64,000 bases of DNA from contig NZ_KB910516.1 of NCBI RefSeq assembly GCF_000372825.1, positions 3,887,825 through 3,951,824 of the forward strand, read 5' to 3'. A program made the position numbers and the translations under genes. How positions within the stretch are numbered: the first letter of the stretch is position 1; the number at the start of each line of letters is the position of its first letter. This document shows, piece by piece, positions 1 through 7,065 of the stretch. The notes beneath the pieces are model-generated. The model made no database searches. It was not told the DNA's origin and saw only the letters and a program-made list of their open reading frames with translations. This DNA is from Methylobacterium sp. 77. Lineage in GTDB: Bacteria > Pseudomonadota > Alphaproteobacteria > Rhizobiales > Beijerinckiaceae.

Positions 1-752
1 ACGCGACTCTCGGCGCCGTGGAGCGGGTCGATCTCGCCGATGTCGACGTGGTGCTGATGCGCCAGGACCCGCCCTTCGACATGGCCTACATCACCGCCAC
101 CCACATGCTGGAGCGGATCCATCCGCGCACCCTCGTGGTGAACAACCCGGCCGAGGTTCGCAACGCGCCGGAGAAGCTGTTCGTCCTCGATTTCCCGCAG
201 CTGATGCCGCCGACCCTGATCACCCGCGACAAGGCGGAGATCGAGGCGTTCCGGGCCGAGCACGGCGCCATCGTCATGAAGCCGCTCCACGGCCATGGCG
301 GCGCGGCGGTGTTCCGGGTGCTGCCGGAGGACGCGAATTTCGGCTCGATGTTCGACCTGTTCTCGGTGACGTTCCGCGAGCCCTGGGTGGTCCAGCGCTT
401 CCTTCCCAAGATCACCGAGGGCGACAAGCGCATCATCCTCGTCGACGGCGAGCCGATGGGCGCCATCAACCGCGTCCCGGCGCTGAACGACATCCGCTCC
501 AACATGGTTCGCGGCGGCGCCGCCTCGCCGTCCGACCTCACCAAGCGCGAGCGCGAGATCTGCGCCACGATCGGCCCGGAATTGAAGCGTCGCGGCCTGA
601 TCCTCGTCGGCATCGACGTGATCGACGGGAACCTCACCGAGATCAACGTCACCTCTCCCACGGGCATCCGCGCGATCAAGCGGCTCGGGGGGCCCGACCT
701 CGCGGTCTCGGTCTGGGATGCGATCGAGGGGCGGATCGCCGCTTTGGCCTGA
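1..752 (+). CDS. gshB: Glutathione synthetase, 3' part (5' end outside the window)
   Basis: ATP-grasp ligase that adds glycine to gamma-glutamylcysteine, the last step of cytosolic glutathione synthesis. About 250 C-terminal residues are visible. The reading frame is open to the first base of the window, so roughly 65 N-terminal residues of the usual ~315 are missing. The GTG at 18 is internal, not the start. Visible family features are the [11 protein letters not shown] segment, the [16 protein letters not shown] block, the ATP-grasp loop [15 protein letters not shown], and the metal-binding C-terminal part [22 protein letters not shown]. The gene ends at a TGA that lies inside a 15-bp tandem repeat. 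Two other glutathione-linked genes, gloB at 15.4 kb and a GST-like gene at 26.7 kb, occur in the window. Confidence 0.95.
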   Translation, partial: ATLGAVERVDLADVDVVLMRQDPPFDMAYITATHMLERIHPRTLVVNNPAEVRNAPEKLFVLDFPQLMPPTLITRDKAEIEAFRAEHGAIVMKPLHGHGGAAVFRVLPEDANFGSMFDLFSVTFREPWVVQRFLPKITEGDKRIILVDGEPMGAINRVPALNDIRSNMVRGGAASPSDLTKREREICATIGPELKRRGLILVGIDVIDGNLTEINVTSPTGIRAIKRLGGPDLAVSVWDAIEGRIAALA

Positions 753-790
753 TCAGATTCGGCCTGATCGAATTCGGCCCGATGCGATTA
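746..790. repeat. Three imperfect 15-bp tandem repeats at the gshB stop
   Basis: Three consecutive 15-bp units start at 746 (GGCCTGATCAGATTC), 761 (GGCCTGATCGAATTC) and 776 (GGCCCGATGCGATTA). The first unit contains the gshB stop codon (750-752). This is probably replication-slippage duplication of the gene end; no function is evident. Confidence 0.7.
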
Positions 791-891
791 AGCCGCCTTT
801 AAGCGCGGGTGCCTAACGATCGGGGCAGGTTTTCCCTGCCGCCAGCCCGGTCCGTCCCATCCATGAACCCGAATCCGCATTCCGGTCGGAC

Positions 892-1326
892 GTGCGGCCT
901 CTGCCGGTGAGCACGCTCACCCTGCCGATGCGGCTCGCGCGGATGATCGTCGTGGGCGGGATCGCGACCGTGCTCTATGCCGGGTTGAGTCTGGCGGGAA
1001 CCACGGCGCTCGGCCTTCCCCTCACCCTGGCCTCGCCCCTGTCCTACGGGCTCGCGTCGATCTGGTCCTATGCGGGTCACCGCTGGCTGACCTTCGGCGA
1101 CAGGCAGCCGGCACGCCGGGCGGCCTTGCGATTCTCCGCATTGACGATCGCCGGCTACGGCGCGGCAGCGATCCTTCCCGCCATTGTCGGCGGGATGTTC
1201 GGCGGACCTCCCTGGCACTCGATCCTCACCGTCTGCGTCGCGGTTCCGGCCGTGAACTACGTGATATTGAGCCGGCACATTTTCATCGCGCCGGCACTGC
1301 CGCCGGGAGAGGGGCAGCCCGGATGA
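892..1326 (+). CDS. GtrA-family small membrane protein
   Basis: A 144-residue protein with about four predicted membrane helices (near residues 14-35, 40-60, 75-105 and 110-130). It has the GtrA-type pattern of a helix pair followed by SYAGHRWLTFGD, a near match to the family's F..NR.WTF motif. GtrA-like proteins are thought to help move undecaprenyl- or polyprenyl-linked sugars across the inner membrane. The GTG start at 892 is tentative; an ATG at 928 is the alternative. The stop overlaps the start of the next gene (ATGA at 1323-1326), so the two are probably translationally coupled and may act together on a cell-surface glycan. The substrate is unknown. Confidence 0.75.
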   Translation: MRPLPVSTLTLPMRLARMIVVGGIATVLYAGLSLAGTTALGLPLTLASPLSYGLASIWSYAGHRWLTFGDRQPARRAALRFSALTIAGYGAAAILPAIVGGMFGGPPWHSILTVCVAVPAVNYVILSRHIFIAPALPPGEGQPG

Positions 1327-2816
1327 CCTCCGACCTGGCATTCATCCCGGCTGAGCAGGCGGCGCGCACACCGCCGTTTCGGCCTTTCGCGCTCCGCTCG
1401 AAGGCGGCGTCCTCGATCCTGGTCTTCCTGGGGCTGGTCGTCGTGCTCGCGACCCAGGCCGGGCAGCTCCTCAACGATCCCGACAGCCAGTGGCACATGG
1501 CGGTCGGCCGCTGGATCGTCGCCCATCGGGCGGTGCCGTGGACGGACCTGTTCTCGCACACCTTCGCCGGTTCTCCCTGGATCGCCAAGGAATGGGCCTC
1601 GCAGGTGCTGCTCTATTGCGCCCATGCCGGCGCCGGCTGGTGGGGCGTCTGCATGCTCACCGTCCTCGTCATCGCCGGCTCGCTCGCCGGCCTGCACCTG
1701 TGGCTCGTGCGCCGCGTGTCCGGCACGGCGGCCATCATGGTCGTGACGGCTGCCTTCGTCGTCCTCGCCCCGCATCTGCTCGCACGGCCGCACGTCTTCA
1801 CCCTGCCGATCCTCCTCGTCTGGATGTCGGGCCTCGTGGCGGCGCTGGAGCGGGGGAGGGCGCCGTCGCCCTGGCTCGCCTTGGTGATGACGGCCTGGGC
1901 CAACCTGCACGGCAGCTACCCGATCGGCCTCGTCATCGCCGGCGTGCTCGCGGGCGAAGGCGTGTTCTCCGGCCCCCGGTCCGAATGGATCGGCAGGGGA
2001 TTGCGGTGGGCGAGGTTCCTGGCGCTGGCGACCGCGGCGTCCTGCCTGACGCCCTACGGCTATGCGCCGTTCCTGGTGAATCTCGGCCTCTTCAACAGCG
2101 GCGAATCGCTGCCCTACATCATGGAATGGCGGCCGCTCGGCCTCGATGGAGCGGGGGTGATCGCCGGTGCGATGCTGGTCGGCAGCGTCGTGGTGCTGCT
2201 GACCGCCCCCCGAAAGAACCTGTTCCGGCTCGGTGTCGTCGTTCTCCTCGGCGTGATGATGATCCGCCATTCGCGGTTCGCGGACCTGTTCGTCCTGGCG
2301 GCGCCGATCCTGGTGGCGGGGCCTGCGATGGCACGGTTCCCGAGGCTGCGGCCCGAGCCGGCCATCGCCGTTTCGCGCCGCTCGAGCTTCGTCATCCTGG
2401 CCTTCGCGCTGACCGCGATGACCACGGTGGCGCTGGTCTCCCCGCGCCTGAGCGCCGCGATGACCCCGCGCGCCGCCCTCGATGCCGCGCGCGTGAAGGG
2501 CCTCTCCGGCCCGGTCTATAACGACTATGATTTCGGCGGCTTCCTGATCCGCTCCGGCGTGCCGACCTTCATCGACGGGCGCAGCGATCAGCTCTTCCTC
2601 GGCGGCTTCATCCACGGCCTCAACCAGGCGCTCGATGCGCCCGGGACCGAGAGATTCGCCGCCCTTCTGGCGCGCCACGGCGTCACCTGGGCGCTCGTGC
2701 GGAAGGACGGCCCGAGCGCCGACCACCTGCGCCGCCTCGAAGGCTGGCGCCTCCTCCACCAGGACGAGGTCGCGGCGGTCTATTACGATGCAGACCGGGT
2801 GACGACAGCGCCGTGA
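1323..2816 (+). CDS. Polytopic membrane protein, GT-C glycosyltransferase-like
   Basis: A 497-residue inner-membrane protein. An N-terminal helix (about 30-48) is followed by a periplasmic-type loop containing DPDSQWHMAVGRWIV and a PW..EW segment. Roughly nine more hydrophobic helices follow to about residue 375, and then a soluble C-terminal domain with NDYDFGGFLIRSG and FIDGRSDQLF. That loop and tail arrangement recalls uncharacterised GT-C-fold proteins that use polyprenyl-phosphate sugars. It is coupled to the GtrA-like gene by a 4-bp overlap. The donor and acceptor sugars cannot be told from sequence. A polytopic protein of other function remains possible. Confidence 0.7.
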   Translation: MTSDLAFIPAEQAARTPPFRPFALRSKAASSILVFLGLVVVLATQAGQLLNDPDSQWHMAVGRWIVAHRAVPWTDLFSHTFAGSPWIAKEWASQVLLYCAHAGAGWWGVCMLTVLVIAGSLAGLHLWLVRRVSGTAAIMVVTAAFVVLAPHLLARPHVFTLPILLVWMSGLVAALERGRAPSPWLALVMTAWANLHGSYPIGLVIAGVLAGEGVFSGPRSEWIGRGLRWARFLALATAASCLTPYGYAPFLVNLGLFNSGESLPYIMEWRPLGLDGAGVIAGAMLVGSVVVLLTAPRKNLFRLGVVVLLGVMMIRHSRFADLFVLAAPILVAGPAMARFPRLRPEPAIAVSRRSSFVILAFALTAMTTVALVSPRLSAAMTPRAALDAARVKGLSGPVYNDYDFGGFLIRSGVPTFIDGRSDQLFLGGFIHGLNQALDAPGTERFAALLARHGVTWALVRKDGPSADHLRRLEGWRLLHQDEVAAVYYDADRVTTAP

Positions 2817-2824
2817 GGGTCGGA

Positions 2825-2865
2825 GCATCCTCCCGAAACGCGGGAACCGGTTCTCGGGAGGATGC
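2825..2865. terminator. Perfect 12-bp hairpin between convergent genes
   Basis: GCATCCTCCCGA (2825-2836) pairs perfectly with TCGGGAGGATGC (2854-2865). The 17-nt loop itself contains the palindrome GAACCGGTTC. The hairpin lies 8 nt after the stop of the membrane-protein gene and upstream of the 3' end of the opposing osmC-like gene. There is no U-tract on either side, so it may be a bidirectional, possibly Rho-assisted terminator or a REP-like element. Confidence 0.5.
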
Positions 2866-2963
2866 CGTGGAACCAGCGACGATCGTCGTTCCCGCATGCG
2901 TGGAGCGACGCGGCGGGCGAACCGCTCACCGGCGGATGTCCTGTCGCGTCGCCGGCTCGACCG

Positions 2964-3473
2964 TCAGCCCTTCGATGCGCTCACTGCCAGTTCCGGCTTG
3001 TGGTTCAGGGTCTGGAACACGACGCAATAGCGCTCCGTCAGCTTGAGGAGCTGGTCGAGCTTCTCCTGCGGCGCGTCGGTGTCGAGGGCGAAGTTCAGGC
3101 GGATGGCGCGGAAGCCGACGGGGGCTTCCTTGTCGACGCCGAGGGTGCCGCGGAAGTCGAGGTCGCCCTCGGCGCTCACGGTGCCGGCGCGCAGCTCGAT
3201 CTCGAGGGCGGTCGACACGGCCTTGATCGTCACGCCGGCGCAGGCGACCAGCGCTTCGAGCAGCATGTCGCCCGAGCAGAGTTCGAGGCCGGAGCCGCCG
3301 GTGGCGGGGTGGAGGCCGGCGACGGCGAGCGCCCGGCCGGTCTCCACCTTGCAGGCGATGGAGGTGTCGTCGAGGGTGCCCCTGGCCTTCAGGGTGATGA
3401 CCGCGGAATCGGGCGTAGTGCGGTACTGGTCCTTCAGCGGGGCCTGGAGCGAGCGCAGGGTGGTGGCGTCCAT
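2964..3473 (-). CDS. OsmC-family protein
   Basis: A 169-residue protein with the OsmC/Ohr fold pattern: an N-terminal beta-rich part and a central helix carrying the peroxidatic-type cysteine in GDMLLEALVACAGVTIKAV. OsmC proteins reduce organic hydroperoxides with paired cysteines. Here one cysteine is at the helix (VACAG) and others are at LELCSG and RYCVVF, so the canonical pair is uncertain. It lies about 95 bp downstream of the ABC ATPase gene on the same strand and may be the last gene of that operon. A link to sulfur or peroxide metabolism is inference. Confidence 0.8.
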   Translation of the reverse strand: MDATTLRSLQAPLKDQYRTTPDSAVITLKARGTLDDTSIACKVETGRALAVAGLHPATGGSGLELCSGDMLLEALVACAGVTIKAVSTALEIELRAGTVSAEGDLDFRGTLGVDKEAPVGFRAIRLNFALDTDAPQEKLDQLLKLTERYCVVFQTLNHKPELAVSASKG

Positions 3474-3567
3474 CGGGGGCTTCCTCGATCGTCTGGGGGC
3501 GATTGCCGTCTCGGTGCAATTCTCCCGGGCGTCTAACGCGGGACGGGCGCGGACGCCAGCGACGGCC

Positions 3568-4341
3568 TCACCACCATTGCGCCGCCTCGGTGGGCGCGGC
3601 CGCCTGGGCCGGCTTCAGCGATCGGTCGAGGGCGGCGAGGATGCGCCGGGTCGCCGCCTCGCTATGGGGCGAGGCCGGATCGCGCGGACGGGCCAGCGCA
3701 AGCGGGATCGCATCGTCGAGGCGGCCGGGCTTGGGGCGCATCACCACCGCCCGGTCGGCGAGCGCCACCGCCTCGCCGACATCGTGGGTGACGATGAGGA
3801 TCGTCGGCTTCGTCTCCTGCCACAGGGCGAGGAGATGCGCGTGCAGGTCTTTGCGGGTGAAGGCGTCCAGCGCCGAGAACGGCTCGTCGAGGAGGAGCAC
3901 GCGCGGGTTCGCCACGAAGGCGCGGGCGATGGAGACGCGCTGCTGCTGGCCGCCCGAGAGCTCGCGCGGCCAGCGGCCGGCATGTTCGGCGAGCCCCACC
4001 ATCTCCAGGGCATGGCCGACGCGCGCCCGGCGCTCCGACCGGGGCAGGTGGTCGAGGCCGAAGCCCACATTCTCCGCCACACCGAGCCAGGGCAGCAGCC
4101 GCGGTTCCTGGAAGACCAACCCGACGCCCGGATGCGGCTCGACGATCGCCTCGCCGTCGAGGACGATGCGGCCCTCGCTCGCCCGGTCGAGCCCGGCGAC
4201 GAGCCGCAGCAGCGTGGTCTTGCCGCAGCCGGACCCGCCGATGAGCGCGACGATCTCGCCCTGCGGCACCGAGAGGTCGATCCGCTCCAGCGCCCGCGTG
4301 CCGTCGGAATAGGTTTTGGACAGGCTATCGAGGGTGAGCAT
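3568..4341 (-). CDS. ABC transporter ATPase, SsuB/TauB-like
   Basis: A 257-residue cytoplasmic ATPase of a nitrate/sulfonate/taurine-type importer. All ABC motifs are present: Walker A GGSGCGKTT (about 36-44), Q-loop LVFQEPRLLPW (about 84), signature LSGGQQQR (about 129), Walker B VLLLDEPFSALD (about 149) and H-loop VTHD (about 187). It should power the permease encoded at 5024-5923. Its ATG lies inside the 3' end of the hepT-like gene (17-bp overlap), so translation is probably coupled to a toxin-antitoxin pair rather than to its own permease. The substrate class is inferred from family resemblance only. Confidence 0.92.
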   Translation of the reverse strand: MLTLDSLSKTYSDGTRALERIDLSVPQGEIVALIGGSGCGKTTLLRLVAGLDRASEGRIVLDGEAIVEPHPGVGLVFQEPRLLPWLGVAENVGFGLDHLPRSERRARVGHALEMVGLAEHAGRWPRELSGGQQQRVSIARAFVANPRVLLLDEPFSALDAFTRKDLHAHLLALWQETKPTILIVTHDVGEAVALADRAVVMRPKPGRLDDAIPLALARPRDPASPHSEAATRRILAALDRSLKPAQAAAPTEAAQWW

Positions 4342-4684
4342 CGAGGTCTTCCAGCATCCGGACGATCACCGGGTGCAGTAAGGGCAGGTGCACGGTCGCG
4401 ATGTCCCACATGTCGCGCGAGCGAATGCGGTAGTATTCGTCTCGAAGCAGGTTCCCGATTCGGATGATCGGATCCCAGTGAACATCCGGGTAGCGGCCGC
4501 GCAGATCGGCAGGCAATTCCTTGGCGGCCTCGGAGATGATCTGGACCGCCCGCTCGACCGCGCGCTCATAGAGAAAGTTGCCCTGGACCTCGGCAAAATC
4601 CTTGCCGTGTGTCGCGGCGACGATCCCGTCGATCTGGTCGAGGATGTGCCGCAGGCGGATGTCGGGGGCCTTCGCGGAGGTCAT
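4325..4684 (-). CDS. hepT: HepT-like (DUF86) toxin with altered RX4HXY motif
   Basis: A 119-residue helical protein of the HepT/DUF86 family. Characterised HepT toxins are RNases with an RX4HXY motif, and the cognate MntA inactivates them by AMPylating the motif tyrosine. Here the corresponding segment is IGNLLRDEYYRI: glycine replaces the arginine, aspartate replaces the histidine, and the tyrosine remains. The fold therefore looks intact but the RNase centre appears altered. The start codon overlaps the stop of the upstream mntA-like gene by one base, and the 3' end overlaps the downstream ABC ATPase gene by 17 bp. Confidence 0.82.
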   Translation of the reverse strand: MTSAKAPDIRLRHILDQIDGIVAATHGKDFAEVQGNFLYERAVERAVQIISEAAKELPADLRGRYPDVHWDPIIRIGNLLRDEYYRIRSRDMWDIATVHLPLLHPVIVRMLEDLDAHPR

Positions 4685-4983
4685 CAGAAGATGCGGATCG
4701 CGTCGCGCTCGATATGCGCCCGGTAGACGGGCACGAGGCCGTCACGTGTCGAGTAACCGATCTCCACGCCGGGAAGGGCGTCCTCGATGACGTCGTAGGT
4801 CGCGCTGTACTCGGTCAGCGAGAAGGCGTTCTCGTCGATGGGGTCGACGAACACGTCGACATCGGACCCGGCACCCGCCTCGTCGCGAGCATGAGACCCG
4901 AACAGGTACAGGGCGTCCACGCCGCTGGAACGAAGCCGCGGCTCGAGGGACGACAGGCGGGCGATGACGTCGGCGCGGGTCAC
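4684..4983 (-). CDS. mntA: MntA-like nucleotidyltransferase antitoxin
   Basis: A 99-residue minimal nucleotidyltransferase. The Pol-beta motif GSX10DXD is complete: GSHARDEAGAGSDVDVFVD, starting at about residue 29. Proteins of this type act as antitoxins to HepT by transferring AMP to it. The second half (IEDALPGVEIGYSTRDGLVPVYRAHIERDAIRIF) is typical of the family. The gene directly precedes hepT with a one-base stop/start overlap. Both genes lie between the permease and ATPase genes of an ABC operon, with about 40 bp to the permease stop. Confidence 0.88.
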   Translation of the reverse strand: MTRADVIARLSSLEPRLRSSGVDALYLFGSHARDEAGAGSDVDVFVDPIDENAFSLTEYSATYDVIEDALPGVEIGYSTRDGLVPVYRAHIERDAIRIF

Positions 4984-5023
4984 GCGGGTGTCCGATCCAG
5001 GCAGAAGCGATGCATTTCCGATC

Positions 5024-5923
5024 CTACAACGTCTCCCGCGCCGTGTCCTGCCAGCGCGTGAGCGGCCGGGTCACGGCGACGAGGACGGTATCGGCGAGCT
5101 TGCCGAGGATGGCGAAGGCGATGATCGCCGCGAGGATCTGGTCGGCCTTGCTGAATTGCTGGCCGTCGATGAGGAGGTAGCCGAGGCCTTCCGAGGCGCC
5201 CATCAGCTCGGCCGCGACCACGAACAGGAAGCCGAGGCCGAGGCCGGTGCGCAGGGCGGTCAGGGTCGCGGGCAGGACGGCGGGGAGCAGGATGCGCCGG
5301 GCGAGCTGCAGCTTCGACAGCCGGAAGATGCGGCCGACCTCGATGAGCTTGCGGTCGACGGAGGCGATGGCCCCCGCCACCCCGATATAGACCGGGAAGA
5401 ACACGCCCACCGCGATCAGCGCCACTTTCGGCGTCTCGAGGATGCCGAGCCAGAGGATGAAGAGCGGAACCCAGGCGAGGGACGGCACGGCGCGCAACGC
5501 CTGAAGCGACGGATCGAGGATGTGGCGGGCGGTGGGAAGCGCCCCGGTGAGGGCGCCCGCCACGATGCCGGCCACCGCGCCGAAGGCGAAGCCGAGGGCG
5601 ACCCGCACCAGCGTCGCCTGAACGTGGAGCCACAGGTCGCCGGAGGCGGAAAGGTCGTAGAGGGTCGCCGCGATCCGGCTCGGCGGCGGCATCAACCGCC
5701 CCTGGGCGAGGCCGGTGCGGACGGCGAACTCCCAGCCCACCACCAAGACCAGGGGCAGGATCAGGCCGAGCGCCAAGCGGCCGCCCCGATGCCAGACCGA
5801 GTCTCCCCGAGGCCTCAGTGACGCCTTCACGTCATCCGCGCCGGGCGCGGCCGATGCCGTCGGCTCGGTCACGGCGGGTCTTCCGATCGCGGCGTGTCTT
5901 GCGGTCGAATTGGCCTCGTCCAC
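5024..5923 (-). CDS. ABC transporter permease, SsuC/TauC-like
   Basis: A 299-residue inner-membrane permease with about six helices from residue 50 onward. The BPD_transp_1 EAA-type loop lies around residues 210-230 (ALRTGLGLGFLFVVAAELMGASEGLGYLL), as in sulfonate/nitrate/taurine importers. The start is GTG at 5923, only 3 bp after the stop of the binding-protein gene, indicating one operon. The N-terminal ~45 residues are Ala/Thr-rich and longer than in most SsuC proteins. The ATPase partner is displaced downstream of the mntA-hepT pair. Confidence 0.92.
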   Translation of the reverse strand: MDEANSTARHAAIGRPAVTEPTASAAPGADDVKASLRPRGDSVWHRGGRLALGLILPLVLVVGWEFAVRTGLAQGRLMPPPSRIAATLYDLSASGDLWLHVQATLVRVALGFAFGAVAGIVAGALTGALPTARHILDPSLQALRAVPSLAWVPLFILWLGILETPKVALIAVGVFFPVYIGVAGAIASVDRKLIEVGRIFRLSKLQLARRILLPAVLPATLTALRTGLGLGFLFVVAAELMGASEGLGYLLIDGQQFSKADQILAAIIAFAILGKLADTVLVAVTRPLTRWQDTARETL

Positions 5924-5926
5924 GGA

Positions 5927-6901
5927 TCAGCGGGCGGCAGGCGCGAATTGCGGATCGATCAGCCCGTCCACCGCCGCCTTCACGTCGGTGCCGGCGGGAA
6001 TGACCCCCGCCTGCTGCAGGGCGATGCCTGCGGCGGCGATCGACTCGGCCTGGGCCTTGCCGATGGCGGGCTGGGTGAGGTCGGTCCGTTCGATCTGGCG
6101 GGCGATCACCGGCTCCGGCAGTTTCGTCACAGCGACGAGGGCGCTCTTGAGGGCGTCCGGGTTCTTGATCGCGTAGTCGCGCGCGGTTTCATAGGCGGCG
6201 ATGACGGTGCGCACGAGGTCCGGGTTCGCGGCGGCGAAATCCTCGCGCACGTCGAGGACGCCCCAGGTATTGGCGGCGGCATCGCGGTAGAACAGCACGT
6301 CGTCGTTCTCGATCTCGGAGGCCGCCATCATCGGGTCGAGGCCGGCCCAGGCATCGACGTCGCCGCGGTCGAGGGCGGTGCGGCCGTCGGCATGCTGGAG
6401 CAGGACGAGCTTGGCGTCCTTCTCGGTCAGCCCGGCGCCCTGGAGCGCGCGGATGAGGAAGATGTGCGGGTCGGTGCCGCGGGTCACCGCGATGCGCTTG
6501 CCCTTGAGGTCGGCGGGCTTGGCGATGCCGCTGTCCTTGCGGGTGACGAGAGCGGTCCATTCCGGCCGCGAGAAGACGTAGACCGCCTTGATCGGGTTGC
6601 CGTTGATGCGCGCGAGCAGGGCCGCGGCGCCGGCCGAGGAACCGAAATCGATGGCGCCGCCATTGAGGAATTCGAGCGCCTTGTTGGAACCCAGCGACTG
6701 GGTCCAGCGCACCTTGATGCCCTTGTCCTTCAGGGCCTCCTCCAGGAACCCCTTCTCCTTCAGGATCAGGCTCACCGGGTTGTAGGTCGCCCAGTCGAGC
6801 CGGACCTCCTTGACGTCCGCCGCTTCGCCCTGCCGAGGCATGAGCAGGAGCGACGCGACGCCGCAGACTGCACTCAGGATGGCACGACGAGACAGAGGCA
6901 T
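5927..6901 (-). CDS. ABC substrate-binding protein, SsuA/TauA-like
   Basis: A 324-residue periplasmic binding protein. The signal peptide (about 1-27) has a twin arginine before the hydrophobic core (SRRAILSAV) and ends near GEAADV, so Tat or Sec export are both possible. The mature part has the NMT1/SsuA-like pattern: VRLDWATYNPVSLILKEKG at the start, GAIDFGSSAGAAALLA near residue 82, then LKGKRIAVTRGTDPH and DAWAGLDPMMAASE. This is the first gene of the importer operon. The ligand is probably an alkanesulfonate or related anion; this is family-level inference. Confidence 0.92.
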   Translation of the reverse strand: MPLSRRAILSAVCGVASLLLMPRQGEAADVKEVRLDWATYNPVSLILKEKGFLEEALKDKGIKVRWTQSLGSNKALEFLNGGAIDFGSSAGAAALLARINGNPIKAVYVFSRPEWTALVTRKDSGIAKPADLKGKRIAVTRGTDPHIFLIRALQGAGLTEKDAKLVLLQHADGRTALDRGDVDAWAGLDPMMAASEIENDDVLFYRDAAANTWGVLDVREDFAAANPDLVRTVIAAYETARDYAIKNPDALKSALVAVTKLPEPVIARQIERTDLTQPAIGKAQAESIAAAGIALQQAGVIPAGTDVKAAVDGLIDPQFAPAAR

Positions 6902-6961
6902 GATCTAACGGTCTCCAAGGTCTTCGCGGCAACGCGGGGCATTCGAGCTAGCCAACCTCGT

Positions 6962-6982
6962 TCGTTTCGTCAAACGATTTTT
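6962..6982. promoter_or_regulatory. Dyad in the divergent importer/glnD intergenic region
   Basis: TCGTTT (6962-6967) and AAACGA (6972-6977) form perfect 6-bp arms around CGTC and are followed on the plus strand by five T residues. On the minus strand the same segment contains TTGACG, followed 17 nt later by TAGCTC, a weak candidate promoter for the importer operon. It could be an operator, or a small terminator-like hairpin ahead of glnD. Confidence 0.35.
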
Positions 6983-7065
6983 CCGGCACAGAGAACGATG
7001 TCTCGGCGTTTGCCCATCACATCTGCGCCGCTGCCTAGCGTTGTCTCTGGCGTCCCTACGGGAAC

